64,000 nucleotides of DNA from Acridotheres tristis (GCA_037013685.1 CM072899.1:6490479-6554478); one strand, 5' to 3'. Numbered from the stretch's first letter, positions 22,776-36,069 are shown. Numbers and translations are program-made. The notes: generated by a model not told the origin, from the letters alone.

Positions 22776-23258
22776 TCAGAGCAGAGCATCTCCAGGGATG
22801 CTCCTTTTTGCAAGGGCTGTGCAGGATGAGGCTGTACCAGCTGCCAACACGAGCACAGCCCGAGGTATCTGGTAATCTTGCACAGGGCAAAGTGACTCTG
22901 CTTGTCTTACTTGTGGAGAGGCTGCTGAGGTGTCACTGCTTTGGAATCAATTTGTGTTTGTGAGTGTAAACCCTTGTCCTGTGCAGAGCTGATGAGCTCT
23001 TAGGAGCTTGAGTTTCTCTTGCTGACTGTTGAAGAGAAAATTAAATTGTTTAGGATTAGGCAGAATAATTGGGTGATGCAGGACCTTACAGCTATGCCTG
23101 TTGTGTGCTGAGAGATCATCCTGTCTTCTGGCTTCATCAGTTCCTTGACCCAGTTGTGTTGCTGCCACAAGATTGTCAATTTGTACCAAAAAACACAGGA
23201 GTGGAGTTTTGTCGTGGTTGTCTGCCAAGGAGTGAGGCTGGAATAGTTACTGCCATGG
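22776..23258. other. non-coding stretch
   Basis: Only short frames under 95 codons; nothing recognised. Confidence 0.55.
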
Positions 23259-23625
23259 TATAGAAGAAAACAGGGCTAGAAAGGACCTGAAGAGGTCACC
23301 TCATCCACCCCCACACAAACCACTCCTGACCTGTTTGTCTCAAGTGTTTTTTCAACCCTGTCAGCCGTGGAGATCCCCCAGCCTGCCCAGGCAATCCCCT
23401 CCAGTGCCCAGTGACCCCTGCAGCAGGGAAGTTATTCTAGTTCTGAGCTCAGGTCTCCCTTGCTGCATTTAAACCCATTACTTTTTTTGTGTTTTCCCTA
23501 TGGATGTGGATAACAATTTATTGCCTTCCTCTTTGCATAAGCCATTTCTATAATTAAAGACTCTTATCATGTCTCCTCTCTGTCTTCCCTGCTCTAGACT
23601 AAATAGCCCAGATAGGATGAAAGCT
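23259..23625 (-). mobile_element. older CR1 LINE fragment, about 365 bp
   Basis: Antisense CR1 3' sequence in order: GGCTAGAAAGGACCTGAAG, a GCCTGCCCAGGCAATCCC block, CAGTGACCCCTGCAGCAGG, CTTGCTGCATTTAAACCCATT, GATAACAATTTATTGCC, ACTCTTATCATGTCTCCTC and CTAGACTAAATAGCCCAG. This is the longest CR1 here and is more diverged than the one at 5905, suggesting an older subfamily. It lies on the minus strand. Confidence 0.8.
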
Positions 23626-24821
23626 GGAATGGAGTGTCAGGGAGAAGGAGTTACAGGAGGAAATCAGAGAGGGATTAATCCTGCTTTTCCTTCTGAAGGA
23701 TGGGGATGTGGGAGGGAGAAACAGGATCCTCAGTGCTGCTGATTCACTAATGCAGCTCTGTGAAATGTGTACCTGATTGATGGGCCACTGCCTCACAGAC
23801 TAAGGAAGAGGGGCTTGGATGACCCTGCTATCCAGCCTCTCTGCTTGGAAATGAAGGCTTTAACTTCTTACATTGGTGAGGAGTGTACCCAGCTCACACA
23901 TCAGCCCCTGTGACATGTATCTGGTTAAGTTTCTGTGCATCACAAAAGCTGTTTCCAGGTGCTGTGTGTGTTATACAATCAGACAAAATGGTGATGTAGC
24001 ATCACCAGCATCCAGGCTGCCCACCATGAGCCCTGCCAGGGAGCAGGAGTCCTCTCCTCTGGTGGCAGAACTTGGTTTTTGCTCCCCTGACCCTGGCTCT
24101 GCCCTCCCCACTCACCACACACGCTGCCTACATGTGTTTCAGCTGCCTACATGTTTACAGCTTGATTGCTGTTCATAAAACCAGCACGTGGAACAGGCAA
24201 ACGCCATCCGATCCAGAAAGCCCTGGGGTGTATTATGTCAATGTCACATACATTAAGGAAGTACAGCAAGCACTCACAGTGACTTCTTGTGTTCAGAGCC
24301 CTTTCCATTATTCACAGCTGCTTCCAGAGCTGCAACATATTTGCAGCCATTGCTGTCACAACCTGAAACAAAAACACCTCCCAGCCTGGAGACTTCCAAA
24401 AGTGCAAGGTGAGAGGGAAAAAATGTTTCCTTATTTCTTAATGATGCTTCCAAACAGCTTTTGGTGACAGTTCTGCCTTGCTCCAAGAACAGCACGTAAG
24501 GTGGAGCTGTTTTCCCTACACTCCTGGTGACATGGGATTACAGGATTATTTACATTAGAAAAGGGCTAGCCTTGAAGAAAGCAAAATATTAGATGCTTCT
24601 TGGGACAGCAGGAAATTTCATTGCATTTCAAGTGCAGTGCAGACTAACTCCAGCACTCCCAGTCTCTCTTCTTCCCCCACTGGCTCATCAGTCAGCTGTT
24701 AAGACTTTGCAATTCAATTTCACAGTTAAAAAAATCTTGACAAATTGCAATCCAATTGTTTGGTTGGTTTTCTTTTTCTTTTTTTTCTTTTCTCTCTCTT
24801 TCCCCCACCCTTCATTTTCAG
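23626..24821. other. non-coding stretch, no gene recognised
   Basis: Contains a 19-bp tandem duplication (24123-24160), an E-box CACGTG near 24185, and a 39-nt pure pyrimidine run at 24768-24806. A 131-codon plus-strand frame (24072-24467) spans part of this but has no recognisable domain. Confidence 0.5.
24123..24160. repeat. 19-bp tandem duplication
   Basis: GCTGCCTACATGT occurs at 24123 and again at 24142, with matching flanks. Confidence 0.85.
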
Positions 24822-24980
24822 AGTGACTTTGAAGATGATATTTGTATTTCTCAATTAAAACCACATTTGCCCAATCTACAGAGGGAGGAGGCAGGGGCAG
24901 AAGAGAGAAGAAAAGCTTTTGTTCTCCTCCTCACAGTGACCCCCTCACCTGCCAGGGCCAAGCTCCAAAATAATTTCTAA
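24822..24980 (+). other. candidate exon after strong acceptor
   Basis: A 39-nt pyrimidine tract and CACCCTTCATTTTCAG make one of the strongest acceptor-like signals in the window. The following frame is open for 52 codons, starting SDFEDDICISQLKPHLPN and ending AKLQNNF, then TAA (24978-24980). A donor-like CTGAG|GTTAGT follows the stop at about 24988. The frame also continues upstream through the pyrimidine tract, which inflates apparent openness. The protein is not recognised. It could be a cryptic exon or chance. Confidence 0.15.
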
Positions 24981-27900
24981 CAGCTGAGGTTAGTCAGGGA
25001 CACCTAATCCCGGAAAGCTGGCTCTGAATTCCAGCACCAGCACACAGTGTTTGAGTTTCATCAACAGCCATTCACATCTAATTCTCCCAAACCTCTGAAG
25101 TGTGAGTATATGTACAGGTGAGTGCTTATTTAATCAAAGTAACTTTATTTTTCATAAATCTGAGCCCAAATGGCATCAACAGCAGTGACAGCATTATGTT
25201 TTTAAAGCTAAGCAAGCTCAGGAATTGTTTTAAGGATTCACTGGGGTCTTTTGAGTGTACCCTAAACAGCCATGTCTACAGGATGCCCAAAAATTGTGAT
25301 TCTCTACCAAAGGGAGGGCTGAGTCCTCATTGCCTGATTTCCTGTAATGGAAAAGGAGTGCTCTGTGCACTCCTGCTGGGTGTGCTGAGACCTGTCCTGT
25401 GTGTTTACAGAAGGAGCATCCTGGCAGCACAACACAGAGAAACCTCCAGGGTTCAGCTGATGGGAGGATGTGACAGCAACGGGCTCACCCTGAAAGAAAT
25501 GCACCTTCCCAGGCATGAACAGGGACCAGATGAGAGGTGTTGGGTAAAATTGCAGGTTTTTTTTTTCTTTGGAGTAGGTCAGCAGGAATAATGTGTTCTT
25601 TTCCTCAGGAGAGTTTTAATTTTTTCAAAGATAGTCCCCTGGTTGACCCCAAATATTGGTGACTCAAGGATAAAACTCCAGTTCCGTTGCATCCCTTCCC
25701 AGAAAGGAAATTTCCAGCAACTTTTCTCTTTGTGGCATTTGCTTTAATATATTCTCTTTTTATTAAGAAAAAACTTTGGTTTTGCTGTTTAGCCATTTGA
25801 AACGAGAATGAAAATGTTATTTGCATGGGACAAAGGAAATTTTTTTTTGAAATTATTAAATCTTACTGATTACAGTGGGACTGCTTGGATGTGTGTAGCA
25901 TACAGCATCCAGTCCCTCTGTTAGAGCAGGTCTTTGGCCAACCTGATATAAACCATCCCATGGGAGAAAACAAGAGTAAAAGGTGTTAGGTATTTAAGGC
26001 TGACCATCCCATGGATCCAGTTCAGTCTCCACAAGGAAACAATTAGGGTGTCTGAAAAGATGTCCTAAAAATATTGGATGTTTCTGTGGAAGATTAAACA
26101 CTAGAGAATATTGATAATTAAAAACATAGACTAGATATAAAAAAAATTATCTAGAGAAAACTCCTCCAAGGAATAGGTATTTTCTGTTGTTCAGTGCAGA
26201 CACCACTGAGAACATACTTGCTGTTGATGAAAAGTAATAATATAAATCCAAAGTATGTCTGAATCTAAATCAGAAAGGGAAAAAATTAATATAAAGGATT
26301 TAAGTATAACAGCATGATTCCCTCGAGAAGAAAAAGAATCTCATATTTGGAAGTGATTTCAATATAATAATCTTCAAATATTCATGGCTGAAAATGTTTC
26401 CTAAATGCTGTTTCCAAAATGTTGCGAGACAACAACTCGTCCTGAGCTGATTTCAAAACCATGGAAAATAATATTGTTAAACATAAACACAGAAGAAAAT
26501 GTGATATCAACAGAAAATAAAGGGGGGAAATTGTCCTGGTCTCTGTGTCAAGAATGGTGAAAAACAGAGAGAAAAGGCTTCAAGAGGAAAGCTGGAAAAG
26601 CCAGCATGGAGAGGCAATGTCATTCCCAGCTCACAACGCATCCGTGTGATTTGTGTGGTTGTGATCTATTCCCCCTCGGCTCCAGCAGCCACTCTCAGCG
26701 CTGCCTGCTGCCCAGAAGTAGGTCAGGGACCTATTTTTGTCCCTGTTCTTCTGTGGGCACGCCGTGCTCCCTGCAGCAATGAGCAAAGGGAAAGTGTGAC
26801 TGGCAGGGTCTGTCCTGGGCCCCAGCAGTGACCCCTCCAACAGCAGGGATTGCCCCTGGGAGTGCCCACATCTCTCTGCTGGCTGCAGAAGGATTTTAAG
26901 GGAATTCGAGACTTAGACTGTGGTTAAATGCCTAAACTAAAAGGGATGAATCAGAGCCAAAACACACACAAGTGCCAGCCCCATCCAGTGATGCCGCACC
27001 CAAGCCATGCAGGAGGTTTTTGTGTTAACTCAGGTCTTGGTGGTCTGGGTTAGAGGGGCCTTGCAAACCCTGGTGCTGATGTGGCTGAGGTGGGCATGGA
27101 GGGGACTCAGGAAGGAGCAGGAAGGTGAGGATGAAGCAGAAGGAATTGTGTTGTGACAGAACATTTAGTGCTCAGGGGCTAAAAGCTGCCTGCTTTTCCT
27201 GCTGTCTCCCAGGGCTAGTGATTTTATCACTTCTGCTTCTAACATCCTTCTTTTCTTCCCATATATGAGCTGCCCTCTGCCCCCTCCCCCTTCCTCTAAA
27301 TTTATCTAGTTGATTAACATAATTCAGTTGAATTTAGTCATTGTTTTCAACTTTTACTTCCCTTTGAAGCTAGCTAGAAGACATGTCAGGAAGCTGCTCT
27401 GATTCTCCCACAATATCATCTAGAAATTATAAAAACTACAATAAATCAACCTGAAGATCTACCTCTCTTTATGGAGTCGACTTATTTGTATCTCTGTGTC
27501 ACAAGGGCCAAAATCTTCTTGTTCCTCACTTGTTTCTTGTCAATGGCAGGCAAAGGCTGTTGGGGACAATGGTTTTGCCACCCTGGTGTCCTGTGACCTT
27601 TGGAGGACGAGTGATCCATCTCCCTGTGGGAGATTTGGTGTTTTGCCACTGGTCAACAAAATGCTGTCCTCTAGTGAATAGTTTTACAAGTGGCAAACAC
27701 AGTCAATGCTGCTGCCTCAGGGCCTGGCACAGCCCCAGGGTTTGTCATCACTGAGGTGACTGCAGAGATGCCAAGCAGGAGCATTAATTCTAATGTGTCC
27801 CTCTCATGATATTTCCTTAAAATACCTGCAGTGTTCAGTACATTGCTGGGCTACTTTATGTGAGCCAATTGTGTTCCCTCTGGCACGAAACAAACTGCAA

Positions 27901-28204
27901 AGCCTCATCATTCTGCCTCCAGCAGGTCTTGAGCCCAGCTTTTCAAACTGATTTTTCCCTTTTCACAGTGCACCTGTCAAGATCCCACTCTGGAACAGAA
28001 GATCAGAGCAAACGGGGGCTGAGGAGAACAAAAGCTGACCCAAACCTTTGACCTAAATTTAACATGAAGCCAAATGAAACCTTAGAGGTTTGTAAATGTT
28101 CATGAAACATTTCCACCTCCTGCTCCCCTCTCCTTTATCTTTGGTTCCTTTATACTTCTACACTTAACTGTTTCTAATTGTAAGTCTAATGTAAAGCTCC
28201 CCTA
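24981..28204. other. non-coding stretch, no gene recognised
   Basis: Mostly AT-rich. A plus-strand frame of 157 codons (25118-25591) lacks any recognisable similarity and ends in a T-run. A CpG-bearing patch at 26635-26840 has overlapping short frames on both strands. Confidence 0.5.
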
Positions 28205-28255
28205 AATTAATGGAAAGACTCTCACTGATTTTAGTGCCTTCTGATTCAGCCTCCT
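28205..28255 (+). mobile_element. ancient amniote repeat remnant, short
   Basis: AATGGAAAGACTCTCACTG, ATTTTAGTGCC and CTGATTCAGCC resemble the AATGGAAAGACTCCCATTGA-type end of an old amniote repeat. It is only 50 bp, so the call is tentative. Confidence 0.35.
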
Positions 28256-31200
28256 AAAGAAAGGAAATAATTTCTTTAATTAAAGTGTCTTTAAACTTAA
28301 GAGAAAGTAAAACCTGAAAGAGATAAGGGAAAGCAGAGATCAAATGCAATTTTCCAGCTAGCAGCACATGTCCTTGATCTGAACCCCACCCATAAAATTG
28401 CTACGGATACTGTTATCCTAGGGAAAAATATCACTGAACAGACACAGAGAATTGCTGAGACAATGGTGAATTGGTTTAATAAGAATGGTAAAATTTCTAG
28501 TTTTTGCAATCAGGTTGTGCTTTAGAAGCTAATTGCCGGTAATCAGCTGGAATTTGTCACCTGAAATTTCCATTTGTATGTGTGAGAGTTTCCTTTGTAC
28601 TAATATTGTAAAAACAAAATACATGAAAACTTCATTAAGGAAAATAACTCTGCTACTCATACAATTTTTAGCTTGCTAGGTGACTCTTATCAGAAGGAGG
28701 TAGTGATAGTTTATGGGGCTTAGTTACACCTGAATTTCCCTAAGCAATGCATTAAATGGTCAGAATAAGCATGTTCTTGTCCAAGTTAGATTCTGGATTC
28801 ACAGACGAGGGTCTTGGGGAAGGCTGGTGAAACCAGCCCAGACAAAAATTAAGCTGTGGCTCATGCTGAAAGGTTGTCACACTGTCTTTTGGCAGCGACA
28901 GGTCCTGATGGATTGCTATTGCCAGTTCAGAGCTTGGTCTCTGTAGTACTGCCCTGCCTTGAGCTCCTGTTTTGCTCATACAAACTGAGTGTTTTCTGTG
29001 TGCACACTGGTGTGGCTGCATATTTTACTTGTGAATACATGCACAGCATATCTAGGGAATTATTCCCCCAATATCTGTGTGCCAGACAGTTTTGGTGTTC
29101 ACAGTCACAGGGTAGATGCACACAGAACAACATGTGCTCCAGAGGCTGCTACTTGGTGTTAATGGAAAACACAGATGTGCAAAGTGATCCTAGGACCATG
29201 CTGCTAATAACAAGCACTGCTTGTTCATAATGTGCCTATAAATTAGCATTATTTTGAGATTATTCGTGTGCAAATTTTACACAGCATAGGATTTTTTCAT
29301 TCTAATTTTCTTTTTGTCTCCTATTTGTGTTTTTTTCCCCTTACTCCTCCTAGATATTCTGCTTCTGAACTCCTCTGAAGTCTTCCTCGGTGTCAAGGCT
29401 GTGTGGTGTGTGCCAGCAGCACACTCACTGTCCCTGTCCCAGTGCCTGACAGCAGTGATGGCACCTTGTTCAGACACCCCTGACCAAAGGCTTTCAGAAT
29501 ATCTGCTGGGTGCCTTTGTCTTTGGAGGTTTGGACTAACCACTATTCAACTCCTGAAAGAGAATAAGGACTGTGAGAAAAAGGAGCTGGCTGAGGTCCAT
29601 GGACCATCCAGTGCAGGGGTAGCAGTGGTGGAACAAAGCCACTGGACAGAGAAATCAGGCACAGAAGAAATTATCCTATTTGCTTTTCTCAGCCCAAGTT
29701 AGAAAGGGAAAATTCTGTGTGTTGGCCTACTGACAAATCTATATTGACTGTCAAAACTTAAGAAAACTTTTCTTTCTCTCACAACTTGTCTTGGATCCAC
29801 TGGTGTGGGTTTTGTAAATATTTCATCTATCTGTTTCTAGAAACATACCAAGCATGAATTACTGGAAATGAAGCAAAATCTACCAGACATAAACTCAGCG
29901 CATCCTCTATAGCTCATATTCTCTGAAGACTCATTTGTCCTTTTCATCTTTTTAGATATTTCCTCTCTTCTCTCTGGCCTGTTCTTGTTATTTGTTTCAT
30001 CAGCCATTTGTTATACAACTCTTGGCAAAATATCAGGGAAACCTTCCTGACTATGAACAGGGAAGAGCTTTCTTAAGGGAACAACAACTCTTTCTTTACT
30101 TGGGAGAGCAGAAAGCAAGTCAAACTCTAATATTGTCTTTGCTGAGACAAAGTTTGTGAGGACAGTGATGGGCTTTGTTGGAATCAGTGGTGCAGCTGAT
30201 GAAGCTTGTCCTCTTGGGATTTTCTTTGGCTTCTTGAAAGGTTTAAGGTGATATTTCTCCCAGTGAAACTTGCCTCACTGCTGTGCCAGTGGTCAAGTAA
30301 GCAGTGATGGAAGGATGGACTGAGCTCCTGTCTGGTGGGAACTCAGCTCCCCGTGTGTGGCTCCATGGAGGTGCTGAGTCTTCTCATCCAGGGGTGGGAA
30401 TGCCTTTCTGGCTACAGACATCCCAGACAGTCATTAAAACAAGCAAACTGCATGCTTTCATCTCTCCTGGGTCCACAGCTTCCTCAGCCCAGACGAGATG
30501 GCCTTAGACCCAGTCTGAGCCTCAATAAACTTTTCACTTTTGCAGTTTCACCCAAGGCTTGACTTTGCACTGGGATTATCCTGAGATTCTGCTTCAGGTC
30601 TGTCGGGTTCCTGTCTGTCTCCACTCCAGCTAAAGTTTATAGCAGAGCTGCACAAGCATGTCCCAAATTCAGGGCAAACTGAAGGAAAGGCAGCTCCAGC
30701 TGCAGCTCCCAGCCTGCCAGAGAGACTCCCTGGCAGGTCTCTGGCGAGCCTGTTACTACAAGTTCACTCCAAACGGCAATTCTGGCCAAAGCAAAATTTT
30801 GCATCAAGTTCATATTAGTTCATATTAGCTCACGTTGCCAGCAATTCAGTAGCTCCTGCTTATTGCTTGAGTCTCAGTTGAAAGATTTATGTGCACTTGC
30901 CATGCAGCTTCTCTGAGTAAGTCATGAAGGTGGGTAAACATTTAGTTTTCCCAAATATCATGGTGCAAGTGAGTTGTGTAATATCTTCTGGAAGGACTGA
31001 AGATTTTAAGTCCTAATACAGAGTTGTCATCTCTGTAATAGCAGATGTAATACCAATGTAAAGATGTAATAGCATCTAGATTAACTTCCAAAGCAGCAAA
31101 GGACACAGTAAAAGTAGTTTTATATAGTAATTTTCATTTCCACTCACTGAATCAGTGAGGTCTTACATCTATTGAATAACCCAATATTTATAAAGCCTTT

Positions 31201-33412
31201 CCTTTAAAAGAGTTTCTAATGCTTTGACTGCATGCATTAAAACTCATTTTGTGTGTTTTAAATGAATTATAACCTATTCAAAAGCACTTTCTCACCCTAA
31301 AGCACTCTGTGCATTATAGTCTCTGTAATACCCTCAGCTGCTACAGAGATCTCACAGACATGAGGATGTTCATGATAAATAGATTTGGTATTTTTTTCAT
31401 GTTCATTTCATTTTGTGCATTTGCTAAAAGATTTTTTTAAAAATCCATGTTATTCAATTTTTGGGGAAGGGTTGGTTGAAAAATCTCTAATTTAGTTCCT
31501 TTTGAGTCATAGTGAGTTTCAGTGAATTTTTAATGAATGGCAGCATGCAAATATTAGCCACATAACTAGCATTTTCTGTCCTCTCCTGACTTATTGTAGA
31601 TTAAAAAGGATGAATTATTGTCTCATTCCCTGTGCTAGGTGAACACTGTGTGATCTGGGCTTAGACTGAGCATAACCCAGTCCTCAGCTGGACCTGGAGT
31701 GAGGCAGTGGCTCCTAAGCTCCCCACAAATTAAAAGGTGGTGCTGTGTCCACCTGCTCACACACGGCTGGGGATGTGCCCTCAGCTTCTGGAGCAAAGCC
31801 CACTTCCATCCTGCTGGAAAGGGCTTTGCAAAGAGGAAGCAAAACCCTGCCCAGCGCTGTGAAGAACAGACAGAGGTTTTTTGGGGGGTTTGCTATGCCC
31901 AGGAATGGAAGGCATGTCTGCAGTGGGAGGCAGAGCTCACAGGGCTCCCCACTCTCACCATTGAGCATTGTTCAGAACAAACATACATGCTGTATGTGGA
32001 TGTAAAGCTTAATTTGTGGTTTTTACACCCACCACATTTCTTGGAGCTGACAATTTCTAGAACTTTGGGACTTTTTATCTCCAGGCTGTTGTTTTCTTCG
32101 GGGGTTTTTTCTTCATTTTATAGGAAGCTAGCAGCCCATCTTTTTTCATAATGAAACAGCATGCAGACAAACCAACCCACGCTTTGGACAAAGCAGCTGT
32201 GTAATGCTGTCCTCCCCTCAAAAGTGTACTAATCTGTAGGGCAGTGGGACACATGTTGGGGTGGTATAATACAGTACAGCTGCACCATGACATTGCTTGG
32301 GTGGATGCTGAGAAATCTATAGGCATTCCCTGGAGTTCAGGGGGAAAAAAGCCTGCTCTACCCACTGTTGCACTTTGCTGGAAAATCCACTGCCCAACAG
32401 TGAGAACAGAGTGAGTTATTTTTCAGAAATGCCTTGGGCCAGCTGTGACTGAATGGTTGTTTCTTGCTTTTGATAGTTCTCAAAATGTTCAGGGCATTCT
32501 CCAGGTGGAAGAAAGTTCAAGAGACATGGAAGAAAGAAGGAGAAGATTCAGCTCAGCAGTTTTTTAGTATAAGTGGAATCTCATTCATTCTGCCTTTCAG
32601 CCCTTTCTGATGTCTTCACAGTTTTAAAGAAAAAAAAATATTTTTGAGCTCTCCAGGCATGCTGGCAAGCTCCTTGTTCCTCCTGCTCTGTGGCAGAACA
32701 TGCTGCATTAGGATTTGTACAAGGCTTTGACATAAGCTATGTAATGCTCACCTCCGAAAATAAAACTAATATTTTCTCTGAGGATGGAAAAAGGATGGGC
32801 CAGTCACCCTTTCTCTGGGAATTTCCAGCCAAAGGGAGTAGTTATGTACTTCAATTCATTGGTGAGTGGGCAGCAGCGTGGATTGTTGGATCCTCTTGCT
32901 GGGCATGGAGTGAGAGCCGTGTGGAGGTGGCAGGACTGTGTCACCTCGTGCTCTGCCATCATCTGTAGCTGCGTGGCTTTGGCAGACATCATGAGTCAAA
33001 ACCCTGAGGGATCTTTTCAAGTCCTACTGTACCCTGACCTACCACAATCCTTCTCTCAAAGCTGTCCCTTCCTCCTTTACTGGCCAGAATGGTGGATTTG
33101 AGTATGTGAAGAAACAAAATCAGACAGAACTGGAAAAAAATCTGTAGCCCCAGATAGGTGTTGATGGACATTCTCCACTGGCTGGAAGTTTCTTATCTAG
33201 TTTCAAGGACACTTTTATTTTTAAATCTCTTTTCCATTGGGCATGTACATGCGAAGTCAGGTGGCAGATAGAGAGGCTGGCTCAGGAATAGCCACAAGCT
33301 GCCTGATTTCTATTGTACACCATAATTATAGTAGCATACACTTTGGACTGACAACATTTCTCAGCAACAGAGTACTTTAGAAATATTAATCCCACATCAG
33401 CTATTTGTGTTG
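28256..33412. other. non-coding stretch, no gene recognised
   Basis: About 5 kb without a recognisable gene or repeat family. An acceptor-like TTTCCCCTTACTCCTCCTAG (to 29353) opens a short frame with no good donor. Small internal repeats: GTTCATATTA twice near 30810 and GATGTAATA-type repeats near 31040-31075. A 150-codon frame at 31699-32151 has no similarity I can name. Confidence 0.5.
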
Positions 33413-33450
33413 AATATTGGCTTATTCAGCAGGTGATGTGAGCCAATATT
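33413..33450. repeat. 10-bp perfect inverted repeat with CCAAT cores
   Basis: AATATTGGCT (33413-33422) and AGCCAATATT (33441-33450) are exact reverse complements separated by 18 bp. Each arm carries a CCAAT core, in opposite orientations. Confidence 0.85.
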
Positions 33451-33525
33451 ATCATACTTTTATGGACAGCAAAACAGAGAGAGAAAGAAAGATTAAATGA
33501 CCCACCTAAGGTGAAGCAGTGTGCC
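33445..33525 (-). mobile_element. MIR SINE fragment
   Basis: The run ATTATCATACTTTTATGGACAGC..., AGAGAGAGAAAGAAAG, ATTAAATGACCC and CCTAAGGTGAAGCAGTGTG aligns in order with the reverse complement of the MIR core (ATTTTACAGATG, AAACTGAGGC, AGAGAGGTTAAGTGACTTG, CCCAAGGTCACACAGC). MIR is an ancient tRNA-derived SINE present at low copy in birds. The fragment is diverged, so moderate confidence. Confidence 0.45.
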
Positions 33526-33726
33526 CAAGAGAAAACCTCGTTAAGCTTGGGGATTACTGCCTCCCAGTGATGGAGAAATGTCTGCAATACTTCTGAGAAG
33601 CTAACATATATACACCTACAATAACTTAGAAATTATACTGGCTTAGGTTAGTAATTCACTGGTGTGAGGGATATTTTCATTGCATGGTACTGCAGAAGCC
33701 AACAGACCTGGTGCTTTAGACAGCAA

Positions 33727-33790
33727 CAGCCAGATCCTCCAAAATGTCACTGTGTTCCTCCGTGTGCAAGTCCCACAGACTTCAGTTTTT
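33727..33790 (+). mobile_element. ancient amniote repeat remnant
   Basis: AGCCAGATCCTCCAAA followed by GTGCAAGTCCCACAGACTTCAG resembles the CCAGATCCTCAGC...CCCATTGACTTCAGTG pattern of an old amniote repeat. It lies 200 bp from the MIR fragment. Family uncertain. Confidence 0.35.
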
Positions 33791-36069
33791 TAAAGGAGAG
33801 CTGAATCTTCAGCTGGTAATTAATATAAGCTGTGATTAACTTGTGATTTGGCAAAAATGGCCAAAGCTTTGACTCTTTTAACCTTGTCTTCTCACAATTC
33901 AGCATTTCCCATTCCATGAGCTGAGACAGACTCTTACAGATGGGACTGTTCCCCAGTTATGAGGATGGGCTGAATGATGAGGAACAGAATTCTGTGTCCA
34001 TGCAACTCATACAACGTCAAATCTCAAGGTAACAACATCTCTTAAATTGAACACTGATGTTGTCAGAGTTTAAGGGAACTAATTATTCCTTGAACAGTTG
34101 AGTAAACTTCAGAAGAAAAAGGTTTATGTTGAGAAATTGGCTAATAATAGGGTTAAGATAATTATACAGAGGGGGGGAAAAGCCTTTTGTTCCTGGACTT
34201 TCTTCTCTTACATCACATTATGGATGCCATTCAAGGAAGCAATCTCTGTAGAATAATTCTAAGTGTTAACTAATTATGTTTCAACAAAAATGAGCAAGGT
34301 TTCAGATTTTACTTGGCTTGGATGTCTAAAGGCAAATTATAAGTTACATAATAAAACAACAGAATCATTCAACATTGATTTACTTGTTTATTTTGCTATA
34401 AGAAATGAAATTTTTACTGGAATGAAATGAAACAAAGGTTTATGTGCTTGTGTTCCCCATAGCCTTTTATAAAGTACTAATATAGTAATATTCATAAATC
34501 ATACCAGAGTTTTCAAATTTCCTCAGCAGTGACCTAGACAACAAATGCTTAACAACTTGCTGAGAGACTTTGAAATTAAATTCAGCTGTAATATCAACAT
34601 GACTAATTTATGGTAAGTTTGGTTGCTACAAAGATACACTAAAAGAAACTGAAGTACATGGTGAGGATAAGATAAAACATGGGTTTAGTATCATGTAGTT
34701 ATTCCACTAGAAAGATTTATTCTACATTTCATGACTTTACTGAACATGGCAAACCAGTGTGTTCCTTGGGAGAGGGGAAATCTTAGATAATTAAACATGT
34801 AAATACTAGGCCTTCAACCAAGTAAAACATGGAACACACTAGATAAGAAATTAAACCTTTATAGCTATTGAAGGATTCTTCCCCTTGAAATTTGTTAATA
34901 TGAACATTTATGTAGGCACATGGACTCTATATTAATGTATATCTATAAATATATATGTGCTTATACATGCATACAGCCTCCACTTTAGAACAGGCATAAT
35001 AGTAAAATATTATTTAGGGTAACACAGACATTATCTGGTGCAATTGGAATCATGTTTCTGAATTGCCCAACATCCCTTAAGCCCATTTTTGTTCCGCTGC
35101 AACTTTTGAACTTCCTGCAAGGCTCATTATGGCAAATTGAGATTGATGACAGAGTGCAGCATTTTTAAATTATTAGCATTTTAAATTATTAGTAACAGAA
35201 ACAAGCACGACATTTTTCTTTTATCATTGCTGCTCTTTGGGAAAAGCCTCAGAATTGCTTGGCTTTTGAAGGTCCTCTCCCTGTCCTTTGTAACCCATTC
35301 TAAGGAACTCGCTGGCCAATTAAAACAATCTCTCCTTTAGAAAGTAAGCATTTGTCAGAGTTAAGAATGAAGGCTTTCTTCTACTACATCTATTGTTCCA
35401 TTCATTCATTTACATAACTACTCCAGTGTTAATCAAGTGCCTGTAGGCATATCTCTAGAAAAGTATAAGGCCATAAAAACAAAGGCAGACATATCTAGTT
35501 ATAGATGAACCTTCCATATGCTGCAGATCTTTTCTCAGACACTTATCTTGGTTTATCTCCACCTCTTTAAATTGGAAAACTCACAAAAATCCATCTCCTG
35601 TGAGATCTCCAAGGTTTCTTCATTTCATTTGGGTCAGAACTGACACAAAAAGATGCATGTCTCAAAGCACTTCTGAGCTGCTGCCAGGAACAGGAAGTGC
35701 TGGACTGTGGCACTAAAAAAGAAAAAAAACACCAGATTTTTGAAAAGTCACCAAATTTTTTAACCTTTAAAAAATTGGCCTAGTTCAGTCTCTGGTATGA
35801 TTAAAAGAGCTGCCCTGATTTATTGGTGTCAAACAAAGTATGTTAGGGCAGAACATTACTTTGTAATGGAAAAAATGTCAGTGGAAGCCCTGCCCATCAG
35901 CACTGCTTGGTCTGGGTGAGGCCTGAGCCTTAAACTGTGTCTCTAACACTGGAGAAACAGACTACTGGAAAAGGAAGAATGCTTTACCTGGAAGGCCATC
36001 TCTCAGTCTGCCAGATAAAGTTGTTTGTGAAGTCAACCACAGCAACTGGGATCCGGCTGATTAAATTAA
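33791..36069. other. AT-rich non-coding stretch, conserved-element-like
   Basis: No gene. The 34.9-35.5 kb part is rich in TAAT, ATTA and TTAAAT words and has a 16-bp-spaced direct repeat (35164-35192), a composition often seen in conserved non-coding elements. Conservation itself cannot be judged here. Confidence 0.45.

Noticed and set aside
25118..25591. 157-codon open frame
   Set aside because: No similarity or domain; it ends in a T-run.
30496..30545. CCTCAATAAACTTTTCAC, resembling an LTR polyadenylation region
   Set aside because: No TATA box, TG...CA termini or target duplication could be found around it.
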